From Jackrogersella multiformis (lineage: Eukaryota > Ascomycota > Sordariomycetes > Xylariales > Hypoxylaceae), in the NCBI GenBank assembly GCA_902806575.1, contig CADCXD010000001.1, positions 2,046,001-2,110,000 on the forward strand: a stretch of 64,000 nucleotides of DNA, in the 5' to 3' direction. The first letter of the stretch is position 1. Each line of letters opens with the position of its first letter. Positions 37,854 through 47,984 of this stretch are shown one piece after another. The position numbers and the translations under genes are program-made. Under the pieces are notes generated by a model. The model did not search any database. It saw only the letters and a program-made list of their open reading frames with translations, and was not told the DNA's origin.

Positions 37854-38683
37854 TTTTCGGTTGGGTTCTTGCGAAGAGATGTGTGGTGAATTTGTTTAGT
37901 TTTCTTGTGGGAGTTTGCGCGGTAGATGTTAAGGTTGAGGTTGAGGTTGAGAATGTGGTTGTGTGTTGGTTGCTTCAGGTTCGTAGTTACCTACGCTGCC
38001 ACGGAGGTTTCTAATAATTCTGCGGTTATTGCGGGGTACCTTCTGAAAGCGGTGAAGCCCTGTATTTACGGGGGGCTCTTGCGGCTCTGCTATAGCACTG
38101 ATAAGCGGGCGAGGAGTTGGAAGGTTTCCAGCAGCTTACTACGGTTGCAGGCGAAAGTTTTCTGACCCTGTCAAGTACTCTAACAGGCCTGGCACAGGCC
38201 AGTCGGAACGGAAATACATTACGGAAGCTAATGAATGTCGACGACAAGGGCTGTAAAGTCTCTGCCAGGACTTGTAAGTATCTTTTTTTACCCTTGCCTG
38301 GCCCGTGTAATCGCCAAGAGGCTAATCCGGTACGCAACAGTGTCAAAAAACTTAACCATAATACCATAGTAAGATCGTGTTACCCAAGATCCATGGACGT
38401 GACGAGGATATATCTACCTGTAACACACACACTAGTCTCGATTAGGTAAAATACATATATGTAAGAGTCTATTTGCAGCAAGGAAATATTATTCAATTAA
38501 TCAATTAAAAGCTGTACCATGTATCTTACTATGTATTTCTTCAATTCTTCTATCATTGAAGCCTAAGCATATATTAGTAATCATCATCCACTCCCCTCCC
38601 TCTTACCTCAATTTAAGAAGTTGACTTATGATTATCTACATAGGTACCTAGTTAGTTGGTCTTAAAAACCCGATGCTAAAATC
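37854..38683. other. Divergent promoter region of RPB8 and ELP4
   Basis: 830 bp between two outward-facing starts. It contains three copies of GGTTGA at 37933-37951 and a TAGGTACCTAGTTAG motif just before the ELP4 start. No gene is supported. Confidence 0.5.
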
Positions 38684-39856
38684 ATGTCCTTCAGGAAAAG
38701 AAATGCTGTAATTAGCAGCTCATCTTCGACCCAATCTGCATCTCCGAGGACTGATAATGCGCCTATTCCTGGTGTTCGGCCGTCTCCTCTTGATGGCCGA
38801 CTAACCACTTCTACTGGGACTGCATCTTTAGACAGTCTGCTTGCTGGCCATGCCGGCTTGCCTCTAGGAACTTCTCTTCTCATTGGGGAGCATGGCACCA
38901 CCGACTTTGCCGGAGTACTTCTCCGTTATTACGCGGCCGAGGGAATGATCCAGGGACACCAAATCCACGTCCTTGGTCTGCATGAAGGCTGGCGTCACGA
39001 ACTCCCTGGTCTTTCTACTGATGATAGGAAGTCATCCAGCAAGTCAGAAGTTCCTGCTGATGACAAGATGAAGATAGCCTGGAGATATGAAAGCTTAGCA
39101 TCTGGAGGAGCGCCAAGAGACAGAAATGCCGTTCAACGGCAAAGCACTTCTACGACGGGGACGAATTCTATTTTCTGCCATTCCTTCGACCTTACTAAAA
39201 GGCTTAGTCCCGCGGATGTCAAGGGTCAGATTGGCTTTCATCCTTCAATGAGCATATCAGGCCTATCTCGTACAAAAGATGCGATATCGCCTTTCAAGCA
39301 GTTTATCAAAGATGTCGCTCAGAAGTTGGCCAATTCGCCGCCATCGTGGGTTCATCGGGTTATTGTGCCAAGTCTCTTGTCACCGACGAGCTATGCGAGC
39401 TCTTCTGCTCGCCCCGAAGAAGTCCTGCAGTTTTTACATGCACTGAGAGGGCTGCTGAGACAGTACCCGGCAAGGCTCACGGTGATCATAACCTTGCCGC
39501 TATCACTTTATCCCCGAACCACGGGGCTTACACGTTGGATGGAGTTGCTATGCGATGGTGTTCTCGAACTTATCCCACTCCAATCTAGTGCTGTGCACGC
39601 TCCTCCTCCATCTTCGAAGTCGGACTCTAAATCCGACGAGCAGACTCAAGGTCTTGTAAAGGTTCATAGTCTACCAATATTCCATGAAAAGGGTGGTGGC
39701 TCATCAGAGAGCCATGCCGCTCACGGGGATCTATCGTTCAGCTTAAGCCGATCAAAGGGGCTGGTGGTAAAACCATTCTACCTACCCCCTGTCGGCGAGG
39801 ATGAAGAAGAGAAGAAGAAGAAATCAGAATCTAGTAAAGGGAGCATGGAATTTTGA
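38684..39856 (+). CDS. ELP4: Elongator complex subunit Elp4
   Basis: RecA-like subunit of the Elp4-5-6 ring of Elongator, which installs the cm5/mcm5 groups on wobble U34 of tRNAs. Single exon, 390 residues. Landmarks are FRKRN and PGVRPSPLDGRLTTSTGTASLD at the N-terminus, GLPLGTSLLIGEHGTTDFAGVLLRYYAAEG where a Walker-like loop would be, and the later VHRVIVPSLLSP and LTVIITLPLSLYPR strands. The true P-loop lysine is missing, as is normal for Elp4. The acidic/lysine-rich C-terminus (EDEEEKKKKSESS) is low complexity. The gene sits 414 bp upstream of SEN34 on the same strand; both act on tRNA. Confidence 0.9.
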   Translation: MSFRKRNAVISSSSSTQSASPRTDNAPIPGVRPSPLDGRLTTSTGTASLDSLLAGHAGLPLGTSLLIGEHGTTDFAGVLLRYYAAEGMIQGHQIHVLGLHEGWRHELPGLSTDDRKSSSKSEVPADDKMKIAWRYESLASGGAPRDRNAVQRQSTSTTGTNSIFCHSFDLTKRLSPADVKGQIGFHPSMSISGLSRTKDAISPFKQFIKDVAQKLANSPPSWVHRVIVPSLLSPTSYASSSARPEEVLQFLHALRGLLRQYPARLTVIITLPLSLYPRTTGLTRWMELLCDGVLELIPLQSSAVHAPPPSSKSDSKSDEQTQGLVKVHSLPIFHEKGGGSSESHAAHGDLSFSLSRSKGLVVKPFYLPPVGEDEEEKKKKSESSKGSMEF

Positions 39857-40270
39857 GGATTTTATTATTTGATCGGCATCGAATTTCGCACATATTAACT
39901 GCTGGGTTGGTGATTTGCATACTGTGCGAACACTGTCGATTATACATATGATACTGTGTATCGACCCCACATCGATCCCCAAAATTTTATTTTTATTTTA
40001 TTAAAACTTTCCCAAGCTCGACACATGATTGACGGTTCTTCTAACCTACAACAACAGCAGCAGGTATGTAAATGTCAATTTCCTTTGCAATACCCTATTT
40101 AAATGATTACAACAATCAATCTGTCAATCCACTGAAACAACAATGTTGATAACCTCCCATCTGGGAAAATATGATCGCGCAAATCTTTTTACATCGTATC
40201 TCGCAAGCTTTTTCATGTATCAAGACTAACTCACAAGAAGACAGGTATTCATTGCTGTCCTATCGCCGAG
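39857..40270. other. Intergenic between ELP4 and SEN34
   Basis: 414 bp that must hold the ELP4 terminator region and the SEN34 promoter. It has an AT-rich patch near 39980-40005 and an ACAACAGCAGCAG run near 40050. No gene is seen. Confidence 0.5.
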
Positions 40271-41344
40271 ATGGCTTCCCCCGCGGATGACCGCCCTCCC
40301 GTGCGGATATCCAAGGTCGCGGGGAGGTATTTGCTCTTCGACATAGATGACATAATGTACCTACGCAGAAGCCACAACATCTGCTCCGTATTCGTAGGCA
40401 CGATTCCTCAGAACCCGCAGCAGAACATCTTCATGGGGCTGCCCGTCGAGCTGATGCCCGAGGAGGCCCAAGTCCTCGTCGACAAGAAGGTGGGATTTGT
40501 CGTAGACGATGCCGCTTTCCACCCGTCCAGCCTCGCCGGCATGGATGACTCCTCGCGCCGGCGCTACCTGCAGTCCGTCAAGGCCGAGGGTAGGAAAGCG
40601 CAGCTGGCAGCCGCTGAATTCAAAGAAAGCTCTAAACCAAAAGTGATTCATAAGAAGGGGAAAGCGAAGCCTAAAGCCCCGGAAGCCGAGGTATCAAGCG
40701 AGGAAGATGCTCCGGAAAAAGACTTGGAAGGAGATGACGAGTCTAGTACCAACCTCTTCGCGCCGCCGTCAAGTGACATCCCACCATCCACCACCTCTCG
40801 CAAACCATCTAAAGCGGGAGATGAGCCCTCAGAGTACGCGATAACACCCACAACAAGCAGCCTGCTCTTCCCCACCCCTCTCCCTCCTCTCCCCTCCAAA
40901 TCCACTCCCGCCTCCTATTCCTCCATTGACGTGCCGCCGTCGTACCCGCTGTACGCCCACCTCCAGGACCGGGGTTACTACATGATGCCCGGCCTGCGCT
41001 TCGGCTGCGACTACAACGTGTACCCCGGCGACCCCCTGCGCTTCCACTCCCACTTCCAGGCCGCCAGCTACGGCTGGGACGACCAGATCGCCGTCCTCGA
41101 CCTCGTCGCCGGCGGCCGCCTCGGCACCAACGTCAAGAAGGGGTACCTGGTCGGCGGCGCCGTGGCGGAGGCTGGAGATGCGGATGCGGATGCGGATGCG
41201 GACGGGGTGGTGCAGCAAAAGAACGGGAAAGGAGAGAATGGCGACGGAGAAGCCGCTTCGAGGAAGAGAGGTGGCGGGAATGCGAATGCGAATCCTAATG
41301 CGCCGAAAGTAAGAGCTTTCTGTATAGAGTGGGCGGCCATGTAG
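40271..41344 (+). CDS. SEN34: tRNA-splicing endonuclease catalytic subunit Sen34
   Basis: Catalytic subunit that cuts the 3' splice site of intron-containing pre-tRNAs. Single exon, 357 residues. The N-terminal fold shows GRYLLFDIDDIMYLRRSH and VGFVVDDAAFH. A Lys/Glu-rich linker runs from about 105 to 215. The endonuclease fold is at about 223-340: Y251 (NVYPGDPLRF), H259/H261 (FHSHF) and K289/K290 (GTNVKKGYLVGG) supply the Tyr-His-Lys catalytic triad with the usual spacing. The end VRAFCIEWAAM is family-typical. An Ala-Asp dipeptide run (GATGCG repeat, about 302-311) interrupts the domain just after the catalytic lysine. A natural substrate, an intron-bearing tRNA-Gln, lies 9 kb away. Confidence 0.92.
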   Translation: MASPADDRPPVRISKVAGRYLLFDIDDIMYLRRSHNICSVFVGTIPQNPQQNIFMGLPVELMPEEAQVLVDKKVGFVVDDAAFHPSSLAGMDDSSRRRYLQSVKAEGRKAQLAAAEFKESSKPKVIHKKGKAKPKAPEAEVSSEEDAPEKDLEGDDESSTNLFAPPSSDIPPSTTSRKPSKAGDEPSEYAITPTTSSLLFPTPLPPLPSKSTPASYSSIDVPPSYPLYAHLQDRGYYMMPGLRFGCDYNVYPGDPLRFHSHFQAASYGWDDQIAVLDLVAGGRLGTNVKKGYLVGGAVAEAGDADADADADGVVQQKNGKGENGDGEAASRKRGGGNANANPNAPKVRAFCIEWAAM

Positions 41345-42116
41345 CTGGACGTGGTACTGCCGCGACTTGGAAATAGCTATTTACTTCTGCTGCTACTAAG
41401 TATCGTACCTAGGTGGCTGAGACGATAGTAAATGAATACACATCAAACGTATATGGGGTTTAAGCAGGATATTTAGATGTGTACGTCCCCTGAAAGCATT
41501 CTTAGGAAGTGAGTGCCCAAGTACCTTACGTAACTAGGATAGGGAGACATTACCAGGTATTCATCTGCTGGGATCACACTCATATTCTCAGTTCAACCAC
41601 ATATCAGAACATCGTAGAGCATAAAGATAAATAGGTACCTAGAAAGGGATAAAACAAGATGCAATTCAACCCTAATACCTAACCTGCCTAGCCTTCCTGC
41701 CTACCTTCCTCCGCCACCGCCACCACGGCATTCCTCTCATTCACTCGTACCCGTGTCCATATCCATCGTATCCCTTTCCTAAATCTACACCTTCGAACAA
41801 CACAGGCCGGCCGGCTAGGAAGGGAACTTCGGGGGGTCGGACCGAAAAAAGATACAAATCTCAAATAGCATGCGTACTCCCCAGCGCCGGTCCCAATGAT
41901 TCGAGTCGAGCCGTCATGCGTGTGTGCGTGATCTCGCAAATGAATATGCTGATCGATGCCGCTAACGTATGACGACGGATACGGGAAGATATTTCGATGC
42001 TAGCAACACAATTCCCGCGCAGAACAAAGCCTAGCCGAAATAAGGTACATACAAACAAAGAAGGCAAATAGAAGGATGCGTTTCGGTTCGACTATTCCTA
42101 CGCCCTTATTAAGTCG
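41345..42116. other. Intergenic between convergent genes
   Basis: 772 bp between the ends of SEN34 and the RING protein gene. A minus-strand frame at 41688-41939 shows no recognisable content. An AATAGGTACCTAGA motif lies near 41630-41643. Confidence 0.5.
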
Positions 42117-45069
42117 TCAAGGTACGTATATACGACTGAAACTGACAACCTCCCTGCGGCAGCAGACGCACTTGTCAAAGTTGTTCATAGCCAGCGTGAC
42201 GCGGCACTCGTCGCAGAGGCTTAGGCAGCGGCAGGGCCACACGATGATCTTGCGGGGCGCCGAGTGGCATACGACACACTGGGGCCCGCCCCGGCCATCA
42301 TCGTTGTCGTCGTTGCCGTTCATGAGTTCCCGTTCCCGGGCTGCCTCCGTCCGCCGCGTTATGATTAGGTCCTCGAGGAGCTCGGCTTCCTCCTCGTCAG
42401 AGAGCTTGATCCGGTTGGACTGTTGCGGAAGGAGAAGGCGTGAGCGTTGGTTTTGCTGCATTTGCGCGTACTGCGAGCGCGTCACGATGCGGTCGCTGGT
42501 TAGGTGAGCGGCGAGGGCGTGTGCTTCGCGGCGCTCCTCTGGGCTCGTAGGGCGCAACAATCTAGCAAGATCATCCATAGCAAGAGGTTGGTCAAACGGA
42601 GTTGTCTCCCGTGAGACCGAGAACTGTCGAGTTGCTTGGGTGGGCGTTCTCTGACCATCATCCTCAAAATCATCCTCGTCCATCCATAGCCCCTGTTCAT
42701 CGTTATCTCCAAAAACACTATTGATCATGCTCGTCGTATCCCATTCATCATCATCCTCATTCGGCTCCCAATCGCCGCTCGTATCGACTGACCCCCACAG
42801 GTCGCCAAATTTCCAGGAGGAGTATAATCTCGAGGCGATTTCCTCGTCCGGCAGATGGGCTGTTTCGGGCGCCATCCTAAGACGTCTTCTAACATCGGCT
42901 TCCACGTCAGCAGTCTCGTCATTATAGAGCCTGCCGTTCCTCCCGTTTCGACTGAGCAGCAAGGAACGTCTATCGCCCGTCGGCTGCTTCTCGTCTTTCT
43001 TGTCCTGCTTCGGCACTCTAGAGAGCCAGAGCAGAAAGGGAGGTTGGACTCTTACTCCGACACGTGATAGCGCCTTCAAGAGAAGCAACGCGCCCCATCG
43101 AAGCAGAAGCCTATTGATTTTCATAACGAACTCCATGGCCAGAAGCCAACGCGAACTTCGCTCAGTCGCACCGACTCCATCCCTAGCCCGCTTCTCCCCG
43201 ATGCGCGTTTTAGGTATTTTCTGCGCCGCTCGTTCTCGTGCATATCCGCTTGACGCCCCAAGTTGTCCATCCTTGATCGGTACCAACCCTATAGCCCCAA
43301 CGGAGTCATAGCGCGAAACACCTAGCCCTGAGCCAGCCCATTGCATACGTAGAGACTCGAGCTCTTTTAGTCTCTCTTCTTCGAGCCATGTGCGATTTTT
43401 CAAGTTGATGTCTCGATCCTCGTTCAAATAAACGGCTTCGCTTGCCATTGTTATGACACCGAACCCTGTTCTAAGTAGAGCCGTATAGAAATCCATTTCT
43501 CGTGATATACGGATATCGGAAAGCGAAATATTAGCCTGCATGTTTTCATGCGCGAGTGCTAACCGCTCTCGGAATGTCAATTGTCGACCTGCCGCGCTCA
43601 ACCGATCTGGGGGTTCCAGTGCGGAAAGGAATAGAGCGACAGCATATATGCTAAAGCAAACGAGGGTGCCGGCGAATACCATGACGTGGGGGATGAAGCC
43701 TATGATACAGACTGTAGGAAATTTAAAAAGTCCCATGCTTGATGGACTGTCGAGAGAAAAGTCTAGAGCTTCTATCACGATGCTTCCCATAAAACACATG
43801 GCCCAGAAGCCCGTACTAATCAGTCGAAACCTACTTTGCAGGTTGAACACTCCCAGGACATGGCTGGTAATGTGGCTCATAGCGGAGAGGAAAGCCACCA
43901 GGAGGATTTCAGGCGGGGTGTTAACTCGTCTCATGATCATAGATCTAGATATGGCGATGCTGGCCCCTGAAGCTTGCTGGTACGTCACATTCGAGGTACT
44001 ACCACTTGAAAATAAACCCCAGCCTAGCTGGTTGCTAATGGCAGCGTCGGCTTCGGCGAATGCCAGCGAATGCTCAAAAAGCGTCATACCGGTTTCGACG
44101 GCTACCTGACGCCCCTGAACTGCACAAGAAATCGTCTCCAAAAAATGGCTTAGGCAAAGCGTCCCGAAAAGGGGCCATAGCAGGGACAAAGAACCCTGTA
44201 GCTCGTTCGAAAAATCATAGTTGCTTGGAGGTATCATCTGGACAGCCCGACAGCTGTCATAGTCGGTGGCACCCAGGAGCAAGACTGTGCTAAGTCCATG
44301 TAGGTATGCCGAGGGTTGTGCGAACATGAGATCTGAAGTCTTGCTGGCATTACCCCAGCGCAACTCGGCGAAGTCGGAAGAGGTTTGGCATTGTATGGAT
44401 TGTAAAAGCTGTCGGGCTTGGAAGGCAAAGAAGACGATAGGAAGGATGCGGAGAAAAAGCCGTACGGGCCAGGTCAGATATAACCTTCTTCGTGAGGCTG
44501 CAAAGATGTGCGTGCGGTTGAGGATGATAGCCTAGAGAAATGTCAAGCGTTAGCAAACACCTCCGCGTTTTCGATAACGTATAGTTGGGTGTCAAGAGAA
44601 TGGTAGGTGAACAAACCATAGCAACACAGCAAAGTGCCCATTTACTCGTGGCATAGCTGAAGACACTCCCCAGACCCTTGGTGCCATCGGTCGAGAATTT
44701 GGAGACCAAGACGGCGGGGTCCTGATCTTCGTCGTCCAACGCGTTCACAACATTAGCGGCAGCCTCAGAAACTTGGGTTAACATTTCGGACATAGTAGTA
44801 CTCGTGGTGACGAAATAGTCGGAAGCGGTTGGGTCAGCTATTACTCGTTGCCCAAAGCCGTCGACAGCGTCGGGAAAGGATATGATGCCAAGCTTGGTAA
44901 GCATCCTAGGTCCAGCCATAATAAGGTCATCGAGCGACGGAGCGAACCTCGTGACGTTGTTTACAGAATATCGCAGATGTTGTACAGTCCAAGACGTGAT
45001 GTTATGCCACACGCTCGAATCATCGAAGGCCGTAGGTGCAGGGACCGCGGTTGCGCCTGGCGATGCCAT
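42117..45069 (-). CDS. Multi-pass membrane RING-finger protein, Asi-like E3 ligase candidate
   Basis: Exon 1 is 45069-44617 and exon 2 is 44531-42117 (GTTTGT donor, TCTCTAG acceptor), giving 955 residues. Several hydrophobic segments lie in about residues 137-480, for example LYLTWPVRLFLRILPIVFF and VMVFAGTLVCFSIYAVALF. A long acidic, polar middle follows. The last 60 residues form a C3HC4-type RING: CVVCHSAPRKIIVWPCRCLS, then CDECR and CVCCRREV. This plan matches the Asi1/Asi3 inner-nuclear-membrane ubiquitin ligases of yeast, which act in protein quality control and amino-acid signalling. The RING class (membrane, C-terminal) is clear; the specific Asi assignment is inference. No signal peptide is obvious at the N-terminus. 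Confidence 0.82.
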
Positions 45070-46147
45070 TCCCTAGTTAGGTACTTAGGTCCTTAGGTCC
45101 TTAGGAATAATAAGAAGGGCGACCGACCAATGGCTCCGAGCCGGCCGGAGTGGGATCTGAGTTGCTTCCAATCAGATACTACAGGAATTAGATCATTCAG
45201 GAGCTCCGAAACATTTGAATTAGCCAATACATATTCACTACGAACACATAAAGACGTCTCGACACGCGATGTTTTGAATTGAAATGTCGTGATTGTTTGT
45301 ATGTAGGAATGAAAGTATGAATTATTTAAGAGATGATGTAAACTGTATGTATGGATGTATTAGCTCAGCTGTTTGAGAGTTCTAGAAGTCTGATAAGGTT
45401 CGCGATTATCACCCAACGCACCTCACCTGCCAGGCCCAAAGGCCAGACCAGGCCCACCATCCATAGATATCCACTTTAAGCTTACCTCCTAGCTGCCTAG
45501 ACCTAGGTAACTTTACGGGTAGATGCATAAACCCCGCCGACGATCCATTAATACCATGATATCATCCCATTCCAAGATAATTAAATTCAATGAATTCATG
45601 ATGTATTCTTAGCTATTTCTTGTCTCTTCGCATGTCCTTAAAGGTATAGTCTGCGAATGGCATCAACTGCGTTATCAAGCCTTTTGTTCTGCGGTATGCT
45701 CGGTCCAGTGTGCCTCGGAACGCAAGTACGTAGTTGAGAGTCGAGACCTCAGTTGGTCATAATAACAATCATGGCCCAAGGTATCCAAGGTGCAATCCGC
45801 TAACCTCATATATTCATCATAACCATAGCTAGTAGATCATGTCTACTGGCTTCTTCGGCTTCTGCTACCTATTTGTCATCAACGCGTGTCCTCTCCATAC
45901 AACCAACGTCATGAATTTGCTACACCATGAGTATCAAGCCTGGCGCGTCCTCGTGATTTCTGCAAACGCCATGAGAACCAAGGCCCTGACTTGGACGATT
46001 GCCACTTTTAAGAGGTCGTAATATTAACCTGAATCCGTTGCCGTCCAGCCAGGCTGTTGTATGAGAACTCCCCCGGCATCCCGGGAGTCAGTGAAACGGG
46101 ATAGTATCCACCGTTCAAGTACTGCTCTGTAGTATAGATGGTCGAGT
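45070..46147. other. Intergenic with possible unrecognised minus-strand exons
   Basis: No firm gene. On the minus strand two protein-like open stretches occur. One around 46136-46026 contains YLNGGYYPVSLTPGMPGEF; the other, ending in a stop at about 45627, contains LNYVLAFRGTLDRAYRRTKG and ends FKDMRRDKK. The first lacks a clear ATG and the join is unclear. I recognise neither. They could be exons of a small unknown gene downstream of MTR3, or chance. Confidence 0.3.
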
Positions 46148-47101
46148 TCAAGATGGACTTTGCGTATTTTTCCCTTGACGAACTGTTTCATTTAAAGCCT
46201 GAACGAGGACGCGGTTCGAATTCTGACAGGCCACAAGGCTTCTCTCAACCATCTTGTTGTACATCATAGCGTCTGCGGCGGGTAGCTGACCCTTGAACCA
46301 GATATTGGTTACCTCGTCTCTTGTGGGTAGATATGCGACACAGCATGCTGCGAATATCTTGTGATATGCAGCGGCATCTGGGTCCAGTACGATGGTAGGC
46401 TGGCTATTCGCATCCTTAACCACCAGCGCCGCAACACCTCCCGCAACAGTGTCTACGCAGTCGATGCCAGCGTCCGCGATACCAGCCGAGGCAACGGTTA
46501 TGCAACCGCTTAGGACATTCATCATATCCCAACCTTCGTCTCTATCATATTCCGGAGAATCGCGGTTCTGGTCTCCTTCAATTATAGTGACGATGATGTC
46601 AACACCACTTTTAGGCCAGCGATCTGCGATAATTGCACCCCGCAGTGCCGTTTCCAAATGTACGCCCAGATCCCTTTCGCTTGAGTCGCGTAGGTAGCCT
46701 CGCCTTTGCCTCGTCGCAAAAGGTGCATACTTGACGTGGGTTGACAGAATGATGTGAGGAGAAAAAGGTGCTGATCGTGGAAGAGCTCGAGGGCCATGGA
46801 CGGTGCAGGTGAGTTTTAAACTCGTGGCAGACAGACGGTTCGCAGCTGGATCTTCGACTTCTAGATATGCAGATCCAGAAGCAGAAGGGGTGACACCAGT
46901 CTTCAGAACTATATTCGATCCAAGTCAGCTGGTGGAAAAGGTAGACGAGGTAGACGGAGAGAGAAAGAAAAAAAGCAACTTACAGATCTTTCGAATGATA
47001 TTGTCGTCCGAACGCGCCACAACCCTTTTTGCTTGAGGACTATCGTATACGGGAGGGGCCGTTGATCCCACCGGACCGTTTATTCGTCTTCGGTCAGTCA
47101 T
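46148..47101 (-). CDS. MTR3: RNA exosome core subunit Mtr3 (RNase PH fold)
   Basis: Ring subunit of the nine-subunit exosome core, catalytically inert, needed for 3'-end RNA processing and decay. Exon 1 is 47101-46984 (MTDRRRINGPVGSTAPP) and exon 2 is 46908-46148, giving 292 residues; the GTAAGT donor and ATATAG acceptor restore IIRKI-FLKTGV. Features are the DRRR start typical of Mtr3, SAYLEVE, LTCTVHGPRALPRS, and RWPKSGVDIIVTIIEGD. The later ISVASAG-like strand reads CITVASAGIADAGIDCVDTV. The WPKSGVDI wording and the absence of catalytic Asp pairs separate it from bacterial RNase PH. Length is normal. Confidence 0.9.
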
Positions 47102-47666
47102 TATGGTTGAGAGTTAGTGATCCCAAACGACTAATAGCTTAGAAGCTTAAGATGTTTTATTTGCACCTCTTAAAGCTTCATAATGCTGAAAATTCCAAGC
47201 AGTAATGCATTACATACCTAGGTACAGGTACTAAAACAGAAAAACTGCCCCACCATGCCCGCTAGTGTAATCTGATGATCCCTGTCCCTTAGCTACAGCA
47301 CAGACCAGTCCGGCTTTGAATTCCCCGTCTTCCGAAGATTTTCTCCATCTCAACCTGACTTCGAACTTTTAAGGAAACAAATTTTCTTTCCTCACACAAC
47401 CTTCAGCAACCAGGATCGTGGACTCGAAACTCAACTATTTGACGCCCACAACCGTAAATGGTCACTGAAAACATGAATCACTATCAGTTTAGCTTCAAGC
47501 TTTTATATTAGTCTTTTAAGAGCCATCAAGAGTCTTCTGCCCAATGGATCTATTGCTAATCTTGAAATCTTGAAACTCAATTTGACTCCCAATGCAAAAT
47601 AAATACCATGGTATGTTACCTCTTCTTCTTATACCCCCAAACAGACTTGATTTACTCGTAAGTCAT

Positions 47667-47742
47667 TGCTACTGATGATTTCATTACCACTGTTCTTCGC
47701 GATCACCTGAGCGTCCGAACACATGCACTACCATCTGAAGCA
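47667..47742 (+). ncRNA. Candidate C/D-box snoRNA in host intron 1
   Basis: C box CTGATGAT (core TGATGA 47673-47678), an internal CTGA (47707-47710, candidate D') and a D box CTGA (47735-47738). Flanking TGCT (47667-47670) and AGCA (47739-47742) can pair as a short terminal stem. I could not match the guide regions to rRNA from memory. The first C-box base is C rather than a purine. Confidence 0.35.
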
Positions 47743-47895
47743 TGAACCAGCAGTTGTTATTGTCATAATAATGCTAGTTCTATGGCTAACATTTTTTCTA
47801 GATATATGCGACCACGTTGATGCCTAACAGCGATTGCATCCAGGAACACAAGATCGATGTAAGTGTGCTGCTATTCCCTCCTTGTTGCCTATCGT

Positions 47896-47984
47896 TATTG
47901 TCCATGATGAAATCTTTTTATCAGTTCTGCTTCTGAAGCACTGTGAAGATACTCCTATACCAAAATATATATTTCTGATCATCC
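47896..47984 (+). ncRNA. C/D-box snoRNA in host intron 2, putative 25S rRNA A-methylation guide
   Basis: A perfect C box ATGATGA (47904-47910), D' CTGA (47933-47936), C'-like TGAAGA (47944-47949) and D CTGA (47975-47978). The 11 nt directly before D' (47922-47932, CAGTTCTGCTT) are exactly complementary to the conserved large-subunit rRNA segment AAGCAGAACTG. The fifth paired base upstream of D' would place a 2'-O-methyl on the A of AAGCA. From memory this is the site guided by yeast snR47 (25S A2220) and human U15. The terminal stem is not clear, so the ends given are approximate. Confidence 0.55.
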
